A DNA stretch of 64,000 nt from Chamaecrista fasciculata (lineage: Eukaryota; Streptophyta; Magnoliopsida; Fabales; Fabaceae). The notes under the pieces are model-generated. The model had not been told where the DNA came from. It was given only the letters and a program-made list of their open reading frames with translations, and searched no databases. Shown here one piece after another: positions 20,783 through 31,357 of this stretch. The stretch covers positions 1-64,000 of the forward strand of contig QANZ01048088.1 in NCBI GenBank assembly GCA_003254925.1, read 5' to 3'. A program made the translations under genes and the position numbers. The first letter of the stretch is position 1. Each line of letters starts with the position of its first letter.

Positions 20783-23700
20783 CTTGGTTGGGCCTCCACT
20801 TGAGCTTGGGGAATATCCTTCACTAGGTGATTGTTGTGGTTGTTGCAGAAAAAAAAAATTGTTAATTATTATATAAATGAATGAAATATATATAAACATA
20901 AAGGTTTATTATGAAATTGATATTACCCTCGGATTCAATACAATGTAGCAGCCTCCTCTGGTAGAATACTTAAGAGTCTTTGCATAATGTCTTTCATGTT
21001 AGATATACGGGCTCTCAATTCGGCCTCCCTAGCAGATTGATCATTTTGGGAAGATGATCCTACATTTGAAGTACGACGGCCAAATATTTGAGTTTGGGAA
21101 ACTCCTAAACCAAACCAACGATCTCGACCCGGGTGTTCTTTGCCAAAAAGTTGGGTCAATGAATTTGTATTTGAAATTCCTTGACTAGAAGAAGCAGATT
21201 GAGACTGAATTTCAACAAATTTATCCTGTAAAAATAATTTATTATCAATACAGATCCTAGAAGAACACTTGCATTTTTACAGAATAGTCCCCAAAAACAT
21301 GCTGGAAATTGAATTAACAGTCCTAAGAACATGCACAGAATAACAGAACAATCCAAAAAATATGCAGAAAAATTACATTTCTGTATATGCATGTATATTC
21401 ATGTATATGCATAATGAGATAATTATTATATAAGAATGAATTTCAACATTTTAAAACGTCAACTATATATAGTATTGTACAACCTGCAACACATGTATAC
21501 TTATTATTATATATATCTAGATATATCAAAAGAAGTCCCATTATAAAACATGTTTCACACATACATATATAAATAGGGACTGAAACACACATAAAAATAA
21601 CACTAGAGTGAAAGCTTTTTCATATATATTCTACAAGAGTTTTTATGCACAAACAAAATGGTAATAGGAAATTGGATGAATGACTATGATCCAACAAGCA
21701 AGATATATCAATTTCCCTATATATATCAAAATAAATAAATGAGGAATCAATATTAATTAATAATGAAAATTGGGGTGACTCATGGGTAGACTGATCTGTA
21801 ATTCCACTCACAACCTATGAAATGAAGGGTTCTAATGTTGAAGGTTTTATTTTTCGCTGAAAACATAAATATTCTTTTAAAGATGGGGAGCCCCACCAAT
21901 ATAAAATTTTCACATCTAACAAAGTCCATCATGCCTACACCTTTTAAAGTTCAGCGATTAACACATTCCAAATGAATAAAATAATGTATATGTTGTTGTA
22001 TCATGCTTCGCTAATAATAATGGAATAAGCTCCTAATGCAAGCAATAAGAATACTTTCTAGCTACAATAAGAATCATGAAATCAGAAAAGAAAATTGCAT
22101 AAATAGTTAGGTGCCTTAGAAAACTAGGGACACGCCATTACAGAGATAGACCAGAAAATAAGAAAATCAGATCCACCAGCCGAGATCACAGAACTGCAGA
22201 ACCATCCCTTATAAACAAAATTTTCAATTACTTACTCCAATTTTTGCAGCCTCTTCGTTAACCCATGATCCATCTTTTCTCTTGTGTGTTTCTATCCAAA
22301 AAGTCCCATCATCAACTTCTGTTCCCATTTCACATTCTTACAGTGGTTAAAAAATGACAAAGAGTCAATTTTATTAAGTTATAATTAGCTAGCCATATCC
22401 ACGATCAATTTGAAGAGTAAGAGTAAACTAACCATCTCATGTCTCTTTCTCGCCATACTCTTTGACCCAAGAGTATGTGGATATTTGAGTTTCTCTCTAT
22501 TTTCCTTGTTCCTTTGACACATTTCCTAATAGGTAAAAAAAAAATATAATTAGCTAATAACAATTAAATGTGTTCACTAGATTGAAATCGATAACAAAGA
22601 ATTAAAATCATTATTACCTTTGTTTTGGAGTTAAATAGATAACGAATAAAGGATGACCACTGCTCTTTTGGAACACATGGTGGACGTTTTTTTAGGAGCT
22701 CTTCCCTTGAAATAGACCCATCATAAGCAGCATGGAAAAGCCTATCTCGCCTTTGTCTCCACTTTTCTCCAATTGACTGCAAAATAACTATGCGGTTCTC
22801 TTCTCCCACAACAAACTTACTCTACATGATTAAAGCAATATAATAAAGTTAAACTAAATTTCAAGTGTAATGTATAACAAAGTAATATGGTATATATAAT
22901 ACCTGCACAATATTTTGAAATGCATCATATTTTGATTGTTTAGGGACATCTCTCCAAGTATCATAGCTAATAGGGAATCAATTGAAATTCCCTGCAACAC
23001 CTCCTAAGAAGGTGCCAAGTAATCCACCATTCTCGTCAACTGCTTGAAAATATTTATTGGAGTTCAACACTACTCTCTGACCTTGTGGTAATGCCCACAC
23101 ATCATGAACGGTTACCCCCCTAGTCACCTGTTTGTTGTTTTGATTTGCATCTGTAAAAAAGTATAAACAATGTATCGTAATGACTCTATAATTATGAATA
23201 GTACAACTTGAACAATGACTCTATAAGTATCATAGCTAATTATGACTTACCCTCTATTTCAACCATCCAACATGTCCTTTTAGACCGGCGTTGTTGTTGT
23301 TGAGGATGGTCTCCCATATCAAGATCATCACCATCATGGTTATCTCCCAAATTATCCTCAGGGAGATCCTCATGATCATCTCCCAAATTATCCACGGGGA
23401 GATCTACGGTAGATGGGAGTGTTGGCTCAACTTCAGAGGGAGTTGACGTTGAGGTCACACTAGGCCCCTCACCTCTAATCTTCTTCGTCAGCCTCTTCAT
23501 TTCTGTGATTTAATTAAAAAAAATGTCATAACTCTCGTTAGATCAATAAAAAACATCAACAATAACAACAATAAAAGAGTAAAAGAAAATACAACAATAA
23601 TATAAATGTTATGCAAAGGGTAAAATGAACATAACCTAGCTAAAGTAATATTGGTGTCATCATTTGGAAACAATATTTCTAAGCGTTGAGGTTCGCTAGG

Positions 23701-23840
23701 TTCAACATCATATACAACATCATCATCTAGCTCCATTTCATACAAATCTCGTGGCTTGATACGAGTGGCAACACTCCAATCTTTTTCTAATTCATCACCG
23801 ACGTAGTAGACCATTCGTGCATCTGATGCTTCAATATATG
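20783..23840 (-). pseudogene. CACTA-encoded DUF4216 plus Transposase_24-like gene, degraded
   Basis: Exon-like blocks in order on the minus strand: 23840-23650 (DUF4216: DARMVYYVGDELEKDWSV, KPRDLYEM), 23500-23246 (acidic linker), 23152-22914 (Transposase_24: TVHDVWALPQGQRVVL, TWRDVPKQSKYDAFQNIV), 22821-22620 (GEKWRQRRDRLFHAAYDG, PKEQWSSFIRYL), 22525-22430 (GSKSMARKRHEM), 22331-22236 (FWIETHKRKDGSWVNEEA), 21231-20932 (HPGRDRWFGLGVSQTQIFG, coiled-coil end) and 20852-20783 (QQSPSEGYSPSSSGGPTK). These correspond to the TnpA-like DNA-binding/accessory protein of plant CACTA elements. A TGA lies in the 22990 block near 22978, and another interrupts the exon end near 20940. The N-terminal transposase core is absent. 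Confidence 0.75.
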
Positions 23841-24265
23841 CTAGGAAACTTCTATTAAGGGTAACAGTTATTATTTGTGTGAATTCTTTGAATTCAGGTT
23901 CTGCATTCATATAGTTTCATATTAAAAACTCCATTAGATCTAGGATCATGGTAGGATTACATTTGCATTGTGTTTTTATTTTTATTTTCGTTTTTATTAA
24001 TTATTAAAAATATAACTTTCAAAAATTTTTAATATCTTTTGAATTTTAAACCTTGATTCTAGCAAGATTCACTTTCAATTTGATATTTGAATTGATTCTC
24101 GGTTGATTATCTTTTCAATTTGATTTTTGACTGGATCTTTTGGATTAATATTTTTAAATTTAAAAATATTTTCTAATTTTTGAAAATAAAAAAAAATGTT
24201 TTCGAAAATTTTTAAATTTTAAATTTAAAGATTTGCTAAAAGATTCTTGTTGATTTAATTATTGN
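23841..24265 (+). other. Family-Y element leader (after the CACTA insertion)
   Basis: The segment from 23841 to about 23990 matches, in inverse orientation, 40160-40275 of the second family-Y element ('gttattatttgtgt', 'attctttgaattcagg', 'agatctaggatcat'). It is therefore the untranslated leader between primer binding site and gag. The rest is AT-rich. A single undetermined base is at 24265. Confidence 0.7.
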
Positions 24266-25872
24266 AATCATTCTTCTTGTAATGCATCTAGCTATAATTC
24301 TTCCAGTCAATATTGCTCCCCAAGGTACAATGGCTACGCAAACCAATATCAAGACACTTATATATTTAATAATTATAATTCTTCTTATAATGATTATAAT
24401 TGTTGTAATCCTTCCAACTCTTATAATTATAATCATTCTCCTTGTAATGCATCTAGCTATAATTCTTCCAGTCAATATTGCTCCCCGAGGTCCAATGGCT
24501 ACGCAAACCAATATCAAGACACTTATATATTTAAAAGTCAAGATTATCAATACTCAACTCCAAGAGTAGAGGGCTCAAATGCTGAATTTTTAAGCGACTT
24601 GGAGAAGTTACGAGAAGAATACCTAGCTAGAAGTGCAGCCATTGATAGAACAAGTCAAGCCCGTGAAGAATTTCAAGCTCGAAAGCACCAACTTGATGCT
24701 TTGACAGCAAAACATGGCAACGACTATGTTTCTCGACCTACCTCAAGATTTGATAGGTCAAATGGTCATACAAACCAATACAAGGAAACTCGAGCGACCC
24801 AAGCGATTAATCAAAAGGGAAACTGTCTTCAAAAGGCACTCAAGGAACTCGAAGAGCAGATTCGCAGGAAGACGGACACTTTCAAACAAAAGTATGACCA
24901 ATGGATTCAAGAAAGAGATAGCAGCCTCAGCGGTTACACAATAACTTTGATATCTTAGAGGATGCTATCCTACGATCAAGAACGATTGAGTATCATGAAA
25001 GTAACCAAAGTTAAAACAGCAATAGCCATCAACAAGATGATCACCAAATCAAGGAGAGCAAACCATCATGCAAGAAAGATAGCAATAATGAGGGTAACAC
25101 AATTTCTATTGATAATATTCCTTCTGTTACATGTTCTTCTTTCTCTTGTGATAATGTAGGTCAACAATATAACGAGGAGAACCATGTTATGCAAGACAAG
25201 ACTAAAACGCACAAATCTAATATTCTTGCACGCGATGACTCTCTTACCTCCTTATCTGACCTCCTGACTCACTCTGACTTAGTGGTGATCAAATTTCAGT
25301 GCGAAGAAAGTACTAATTTGGAGTTTGATCTAAAAACTCCAACACTCTATCCCGCTATAGATGAGATGTTGGAGCTAGTCGAGGAAGATAACAAAGATGA
25401 GGATTGGGTTGAAGCGCAACAACCCGATACTATTGGACCTTGTGATACTTACGTCAGTTATTCTGACTTAATAGATTACCTCGATCGCAATCATGACCAC
25501 GGCCACGAAACCATATTTCATAACTATGGTCACAATGAAGTACTTGACGCATACAACGAGATTATGAGTGAACAAAAAGGCATGGTGTTGGAGCAAGTAG
25601 AGGAAAACCTAGAAGGAGACGAAGAATTAGTCAAGGAAAGTTTCAAAGATGGAGGTAACACGACTTTGATTGATCATTTTATTTCTGTCTCCCCTCTTCC
25701 CTTTTCTTGTGATGAAACAGGTAAGCAATGTAGTGAGGAAGATGAAATTAAATTGGAAGACTTCAATCTTCATGACTATGATGAATCTCTCCAATCATCA
25801 ATTTTCATCACATTAAATTTTGGATTAGATCCTAATCAATTCCAAATTTCTGATTTTATTGTGAATATTTAA
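24266..25872 (+). pseudogene. Gag-like low-complexity protein of a non-autonomous family-Y element, frameshifted
   Basis: I do not recognise a named family. The open frame runs from 24266 to a stop at 24958, then indels shift frames, and it resumes at 25189-25872. It has three parts: an Asn/Tyr/Ser-rich segment (24266-24560) with an in-frame 165-bp duplication; a charged, probably coiled-coil segment (EKLREEYLARSAAIDR, ALKELEEQIRRKTDTFKQK); and an acidic C-terminal region (DTYVSYSDLIDYLDRNHDHG, NEVLDAYNEIMSEQKG, LEGDEELVKESFKDGG). The same layout is on the minus strand at 36460-37708 with different lesions, so the ancestor was one long frame of over 500 codons. Its position just after LTR, primer binding site and leader is that of gag. 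No zinc knuckle or pol is present. Confidence 0.65.
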
Positions 25873-26656
25873 TTATGACTGATTGGGTGATTTCGTGAAT
25901 TCTTCCTTTCAATTATAATTAATTTTTGGTCCCCATTGATTCTCCTTTCACCTATATAAATTGAGGACATCTTTGTAAGAAACAACACAACTTTTGGACG
26001 AGCAACAGGAGAGTAAAATTCAGATTTTGAGAGAGAGAGAACTTCGAATTTTAGAGAGAGAAAATATGATTTTTAAAGAGAAATTCAGCGTGGTGAGTCC
26101 GTAATTTCAGTCAACCTTCTTTCTTCTCTTTTTATGTTTTAATTTTTCATCTTCATCTCATTTTTAGGGTAGATTTAGAATACCTATGGGTTAATGCTTA
26201 TGACCCGGATGAAAGAACTATGGGAATAATTCCCAAAGGCGTCGTCCCAATCCTCAAAGGATTCATCCAAATATTTGTAATTTTAAGATTCCGATAGGTA
26301 CTAGATTGTACTTTTTCTCCAGGTTTTGGAATACACGGTAACTCATTCCTTTTGCCCTATTTTACAAAATTAGGTTTTGACCAATAAACTTTTTATAAAG
26401 TTTTATTTTACTCCTTGGCTATCCATGTCTTGGGACCTATTTGCAAATATTTGAAACTGTTGCGGGCCATTTCGCAATTTTGGCCAAAGTTCATGATGTT
26501 CACTTTCGTGCAACGTCGTTTCCTTTATATATATACATATCATGTATGTTGCTGTTGCGGCTTACATACATATATATTATAAGAAAAAATACGAATTCTT
26601 CCTTCCATGTGATGGTAGTATATATACATATATCTTATAAATTATATTATATTATA
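25873..26656. other. Region downstream of the gag-like gene
   Basis: No coding region seen. It includes a TATA-like CCTATATAAATTGAGG near 25952 followed by GAGAGAGA tracts near 26030, possibly a promoter and leader of an old element, and microsatellite-like 'tatatatacat' runs near 26525 and 26620. The family-Y 3' LTR is not found here. Confidence 0.35.
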
Positions 26657-27055
26657 GGGTAAATTACACTTTGGTACCCTGTGGTTTGACCCTATTTCAC
26701 TTTGGTACCCTATGGTTTGAAACCTGACACTTTGGTACCCTGTGGTATTCTCCATTAACACTTTGGTACCCTTTGGAGCTATTTTGTAATTTTAACCATA
26801 ACAAATTTTGCAAAAATTACATATTGACACCAAATTTTTTTTAAAAAATTAAAAATAGGTCCCTGGATACATATTATGTAGGGACTAAAATCAAAACTTT
26901 TAAAAAAATTTGGGGTCAATATGTAATTGTTGCCAAATTTGTTATGGTTAAAATTACAAAATAACTCCAAAGGGTACCAAAGTGTTAATGGAGAATACCA
27001 CATGGTACCAAAGTGTTAGGTTTCAAATCACAGGGTACCAAAGTGTAATTTACCC
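26657..27055. mobile_element. Foldback MITE, GGGTAAATTACACTTTGG termini
   Basis: This 399-bp element is nearly a perfect palindrome. Arms of about 170-190 bp start GGGTAAATTACACTTTGGTA and carry four repeats of CACTTTGGTACCC on the left and their inverses on the right. The 9-bp flanks TATATTATA and AATATTATT share seven central bases, compatible with a Mutator-type target duplication. A related terminus occurs at 37709. Confidence 0.8.
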
Positions 27056-28020
27056 AATATTATTTATGTATATTTGATGCATGATTTGTGAGCTATTCTC
27101 CCTAATTTTTATTCCAAATATATAATTAGGAGATTACCAATTTTATCTTGAGACTAACAATTTTAGGTCAAGATCATTCATAAAAATATTTTAAGAGTTC
27201 ATAACTCAATATTTTAAAATATAATTTAGACTTTTAAGTTAACTTTCAGTCTGAATCATCACTAAAATGAGATTATTTGATTGCCCATTTAATCTCCAAA
27301 ATTAACAATTTTATTTAGGATCAAATCCTAATATCAAATAAACCAAATTCTCTTGAGCGAATATTTCCCAGAGAATATTAAATCCTGCAAGTACACTTGG
27401 AATCAAGGTACACATGCTCTTCCATCTTTTTTTAATGTTTTTATAATTATTGTTTAAATACCTAATTCTCCCTTTTAGAGCAATAAAGTGAGGATTGCAG
27501 GTAAGTCCTCTAACCAATCTCCAAGCTACCAATATATCTTCCGAACTACGTGGATTTTGATCCCTAATCAGGATATGTAGGCCTTAGGTTCTAAAACCTA
27601 AGTCAAGTCTAACTTTCTATTTTTTTTTCTTTTTTTTCCCTCTATTAAATTGTTTGTATCCATTATTGTGAATGCTTGTATGTTTTCATAATTTGTTTGG
27701 ATTACAATTTAATATTTGTTCATCAATCTTGGGCTTGGGGATGTTTTGTTGTGTGTTTAAAGGATAATTAATTATAAATACTTTGGCCATTTAATTTAAA
27801 TAATTTTTTTTTGGGTAACCTTACAATTATAAGCGGTTTCTAAGGTGTCTGACATCTTCCCTAGTAATTAAATGTGCTCCTGAACCCGTCTTTGGTTTAA
27901 GACGCTTTTTTCTAAATTGCCTTATCCATCATTTTTTTCAAGTTTTCTTTAAAATTGTTTTTTTCCAAGTTTTTTTATAAAATTTGGTGGCGACTCCTCT
28001 GTTTTTAGTCATAATTGACA
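27056..28020 (+). mobile_element. Degraded LTR end, Tat/Ogre-like (low confidence)
   Basis: The segments 'cgaactacgtgg', 'taatcaggatatgtaggcc' and 'aagcggtttctaagg', and the terminal TTTGGTGGCGACTCC near 27984, resemble the 3' part of a Ty3/gypsy Tat/Ogre-type LTR followed by its primer binding site. No coding region follows and the 5' end is not visible. This assignment rests on remembered motif style, not on another copy in the window. Confidence 0.35.
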
Positions 28021-28430
28021 TTCTCCGCAATGTCGGGCATGACAGGTATATTAGACGAATTAGTTTAGGGATTGTTCTTAATTCTTTCGTACATTATTAT
28101 TAGTTTTTATTTGTAACTGATTTAGAGTCCTTACTTTGATAAATTAATAATATGTTCTCGCATTTTCCAAGTAATTCGAGTTGCCTATTTCCTATTCTAT
28201 ATTTGTCGCCATTGCTTGATTATGAGTTGTTTGCATATTTGCCGTTTATATCTTGAATCCAGAATTAGGTTGCATTTTGTTTACAATATTTAGCGCTATT
28301 GCTTATTTGCATAATCATAATTGGATATGGTTCGTATGATGCTCAACTAAAATATAACTCCATCTTCAATTGAACTATGATTGCCTATCTAATAAATCCC
28401 TCCAGAGGTATAATTTTCTCATTATTGTTA

Positions 28431-29534
28431 GAGAAAACCTATTTTTTGGTCCCTCAATTGTTACTAAGTCAATGATTTGGTCCCTGAATTGTGAGAAACT
28501 ACAACCCAGTCCCTCAATTTTACATCTCCGTCTATGTTTTGGTCCCTCAGCTGTTAACCGTCAGTTAACAAAATGACGTGGCCGTTAAGTGATGACGTGC
28601 CACTGTTAAGTGCTGAGTTGACTCCTAAATTATTTATCTTACTCATATTTTATTTTACACATCACCTAATATAATTTAGTTAAAAAGTAAAATGAAAAAA
28701 ATGAGGAACTTAAACAATTTATTCAACCTCTTTCGCTGCACCTAAGGTCCTATTAGCCATGTGAAAAGTCCTTGTTCTTCATCTTCCTCCTCCTTCAACT
28801 TCTTCTTCAATCTTCATTGTAGTGACCAAAAGTGGTTTCGTCAGGTACAATTTCAGCATCACCACTTTAATTTGTCGTCTGTTGTCGTCTCAATCGTTCT
28901 CCAACCACCATGTCAATAGTGTACATGATGAAGAGAAAGAAGCAACACAAAGACAAACCAACCATCGTCGACCTCCTCATCATCTGTCTCCTCCACCATC
29001 GCCATCTCCATCGTGCTCTCATCTCCGCTGTCTTCGGTTGCCTTCCAATTCCAATTCCAATCTCAATCCCAATCCCGCAGAAGCAGAGTCGCCGAAAAAC
29101 CCTACCTCCTGCGAAACCCCCAATCCAACGAAAGTGGTCAATACCATGAAGATTGAAGGAGTTGAAGGAGGAGGAAGATGAAGAAGAAGGACTTTTCACA
29201 TGGCTAATATGACCTGAGGTGCAGCGAAAGAGGCTGAATAAATTGTCCAAGTTCCTCATTTTTTTCATTTTACTTTTTTTATTTAATTATATTAGGTGAT
29301 GTGTAAAATGAAATATGAGTAAGATAAATAATTTAGGAGCCAACTCAGCACTTAATTAATAGTGACACATCATCACTTAATGTCCACGTCATTAAGTTAA
29401 TTGACGGTTAACAACTGAGGGACCAAAACATAGACGGAGATGTTAAATTGAGGGACTGAGTTGTAGTTTCCCACAATTTAGGGACCAAATCGCTGACTTT
29501 GTAACAATTGAAGGACCAAAAAGTAGGTTTTCTC
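28431..29534. mobile_element. Pack-MULE-like element with long terminal inverted repeats
   Basis: The ends are GAGAAAACCTA and its inverse. The terminal inverted repeats are about 388 bp (28431-28818 and 29148-29534) and highly similar. Flanking 9-mers TTATTGTTA (28422-28430) and TTATTATTA (29535-29543) differ at one base, fitting a Mutator target duplication. The core of about 330 bp is GC-richer than the surroundings and open in several frames. On the minus strand it encodes a basic stretch followed by a hydrophobic segment (LSLCCFFLFIMYTIDMVVG); on the plus strand a Pro/Ser-rich protein. It may be a captured host gene fragment, source unknown. Confidence 0.75.
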
Positions 29535-29562
29535 TTATTATTATTATTATTATTATTATTAT
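29535..29562. repeat. (TTA)n microsatellite
   Basis: About nine TTA units directly follow the Pack-MULE-like element. Its target duplication falls within this run. Confidence 0.8.
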
Positions 29563-29815
29563 TTCATTATCAATTAATTGCTTAACAATTCACCATCACA
29601 ACTTCTTTGGCTTGAGTAAGTGTGACAGATTTGCTCAACCATTCGCAAATATAGAGATTCGACCCGCTTGTGTTTGTGCTCTTCATCACGAGAGTTCCAC
29701 GAGAGATCGACCCTTAGTTAACTAAACTATACTATATAAATAATTATATAGTTATACTAGAGGCTAAGATAATTATATATTAAATTTGACTCATAATAAC
29801 GACTGGTCAAGTTTT

Positions 29816-29834
29816 TGGCGCTGTTGCCAGGGAA
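29816..29834 (+). other. Primer binding site (tRNA-Asp type), family Z
   Basis: TTGGCGCTGTTGCCAGGGA differs from the Athila-type site TTGGCGCCGTTGCCGGGGA at two positions and lies just after an LTR end. No gag or pol follows. Confidence 0.65.
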
Positions 29835-29835
29835 T

Positions 29836-30044
29836 TCCCTTGGAGTTCCCAAGCACCTGTGAGTCAATCTCTTCCCTATTCTTTGTTTTTACTTTTTTTT
29901 ATTTAATTATTATTATTATTGTTTTCTGTTTTATTTTCTTATTTAATTTTTGTTTAATAATTATTATTTATTTAATTTTCTTTTCTGATTTTTAATTTCT
30001 AAAATTCAATTGTATAAAATTTAATTTATTTTAATTTCGATAAA
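29836..30044 (+). other. Family-Z element leader, AT-rich
   Basis: The sequence after the primer binding site is AT-rich, with TTATTATT tracts and no coding region. It leads into a tandem repeat. Confidence 0.4.
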
Positions 30045-30350
30045 AATTTTAGGACCAAATAGAATAAATTTAATACAAATTCAGGGACCAAAAAGTATAA
30101 AGTTAATTAAAATTCAAGGACTAAATATTATTAATTTAGTATAAATTCAGGGACCAATAAGTTTAAAATTAGTTAAATTTAGGTACCAAAAAGTATTAAT
30201 TTCGCACAAATTTAGGGACCAAAAAGTATAAAATTAGTTCAATTTAGTGACCCAATAGTTGATAATTGAAATATTTTAGGGACCAAATCGTATATTTTGA
30301 TTATTCAGGGACGAATTAGTTGACATGGTGTAAATTCAAGGACCAAATTG
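30045..30350. repeat. Tandem repeat, period about 34-38 bp, around nine units
   Basis: Units carry AGGGACCAAAAAGTATAAA or close variants separated by 'ttaattaaaattc'-type spacers. Units begin near 30050, 30086, 30117, 30150, 30182, 30217, 30247, 30281 and 30337. The motif resembles MITE arm sequences elsewhere (GGACCAAA). No coding capacity. Confidence 0.65.
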
Positions 30351-30639
30351 TATGTTTTTTCTAAAAAAATGTCAAAATGTTAAGAAAAAAAAGTAATTCA
30401 AAATATGGCCAAGATCTCTTGGATCTTATGATCTTATGATCCTACCCAAAAAATCGAGATCCCACTACGATCTCAAACATTTCCGATCCTATATGCGATT
30501 TGGCAAAGTGGGCCTTATCAAGATCTCAATCTTATGATCTAAGATCTCAATTTTGGTTTCCATGCATGGAAGATCTATTATATACCTTCCGATATCCTCA
30601 AATTATGAGTATTGGGATAAATTTTGTATAAGGACTATT

Positions 30640-31357
30640 TTGTAATTTGTCATATTTTTATTTATGTGTTTTGATAATTTGCAAAAATTCTCATATTAGT
30701 ATTTTTAATTATATATCTGATTTTGAGATTATATATTTTCAGATTATGTATCAAATGATTATTTATGTGTGATTTAGATTTGTTTTTGAATTGATTTAGT
30801 TGATTGGAATTGATTTTAAATGATATATCTTGTATTCCTTAAATGTTGTTATGAGTTAATGTGATGATCTTTATTGCCTCGATTTATGCGCCTATTAGTA
30901 TCAATCATCAGTTGATTGAGATTGAGTATTCAAGTGTGGTGAAACTGATTAGGAAGAGGAATTATATTGGGAAAGATTGTTATTGTGATTATTACATCTT
31001 TGAAAATATTATTTGTGATTGATTATGGTTGCTAATCATGTGTTGATATTTTAGGATGATTGTTAATCATAAGTTGATTGACTTTATGCATTTAATTATG
31101 CTGAATTTGTTAAGGAATTTCGTATCCTGATTGATGACTTGATTACAGGACATGAATTGTTTATGGAAAGAACTGTAAATCTGGCAAACTGTTCCTGACG
31201 ATTGACGCTTAAGGAGCTCAACGTTTTCATTCATTCAAGTCAGCAAATCAAGTGATTAAAGACATAATTCACATGCAGCTGATATGGAAATCAATCATCA
31301 TTGAAGATATTAAATTTCTAGCCGTTGGAAATACAAATTAGACAATTCCTTATCTGT
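30640..31357 (+). mobile_element. Family-X LTR remnant (copy 2), truncated at the copia gag
   Basis: The part 31200-31357 matches 41820-41965 of the third copy: GCTCAACGTT, 'attcaagtcagc', 'tagccgttggaaatacaa' and TTCCTTATC. Similarity ends exactly where copia gag coding sequence starts (about 31358). The upstream AT-rich part resembles 3100-3640. No gene. Confidence 0.55.

Larger units (their letters stand above)
20079..23840 (-). mobile_element. One-ended CACTA (En/Spm) element
   Basis: The left border is the CACTA terminal repeat CACTACAAAAAAAA, preceded by TGC (20076-20078). About 20 copies of a GCGACGGTT/AACCGTCGC-type subterminal motif follow. The element's genes run on the minus strand towards this border. 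At the right border there is no CACTA inverted repeat. The CACTA-derived reading frame stops within a few bases of 23840, where TGC and the rest of the retroelement resume. The whole TNP2-type transposase gene is missing, so the element cannot move by itself. Confidence 0.8.
28021..29811 (+). mobile_element. Athila-type LTR 3' part (family Z), interrupted by a Pack-MULE-like element
   Basis: The sequence right before the primer binding site at 29816 must be LTR end. It contains 'gagagttccacgagagatcgaccc', equivalent to a segment in LTR family Y ('gaagttccgcgagagattcgacct'), and ends about 29811. The Mutator-type element 28431-29534 lies inside it. The 5' limit is unknown. Confidence 0.5.

Noticed and set aside
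24236..24569. Ile-rich frames on both strands at 24236-24569 and 37423-37740
   Set aside because: They are shadows of the Asn/Tyr-rich repeat coding segment read in other frames.
30410..30560. Palindrome-like AAGATCTC/GAGATCTT repeats
   Set aside because: Short repeated 'gatctta' words without clear arms, borders or target duplication. Not enough for an element call.
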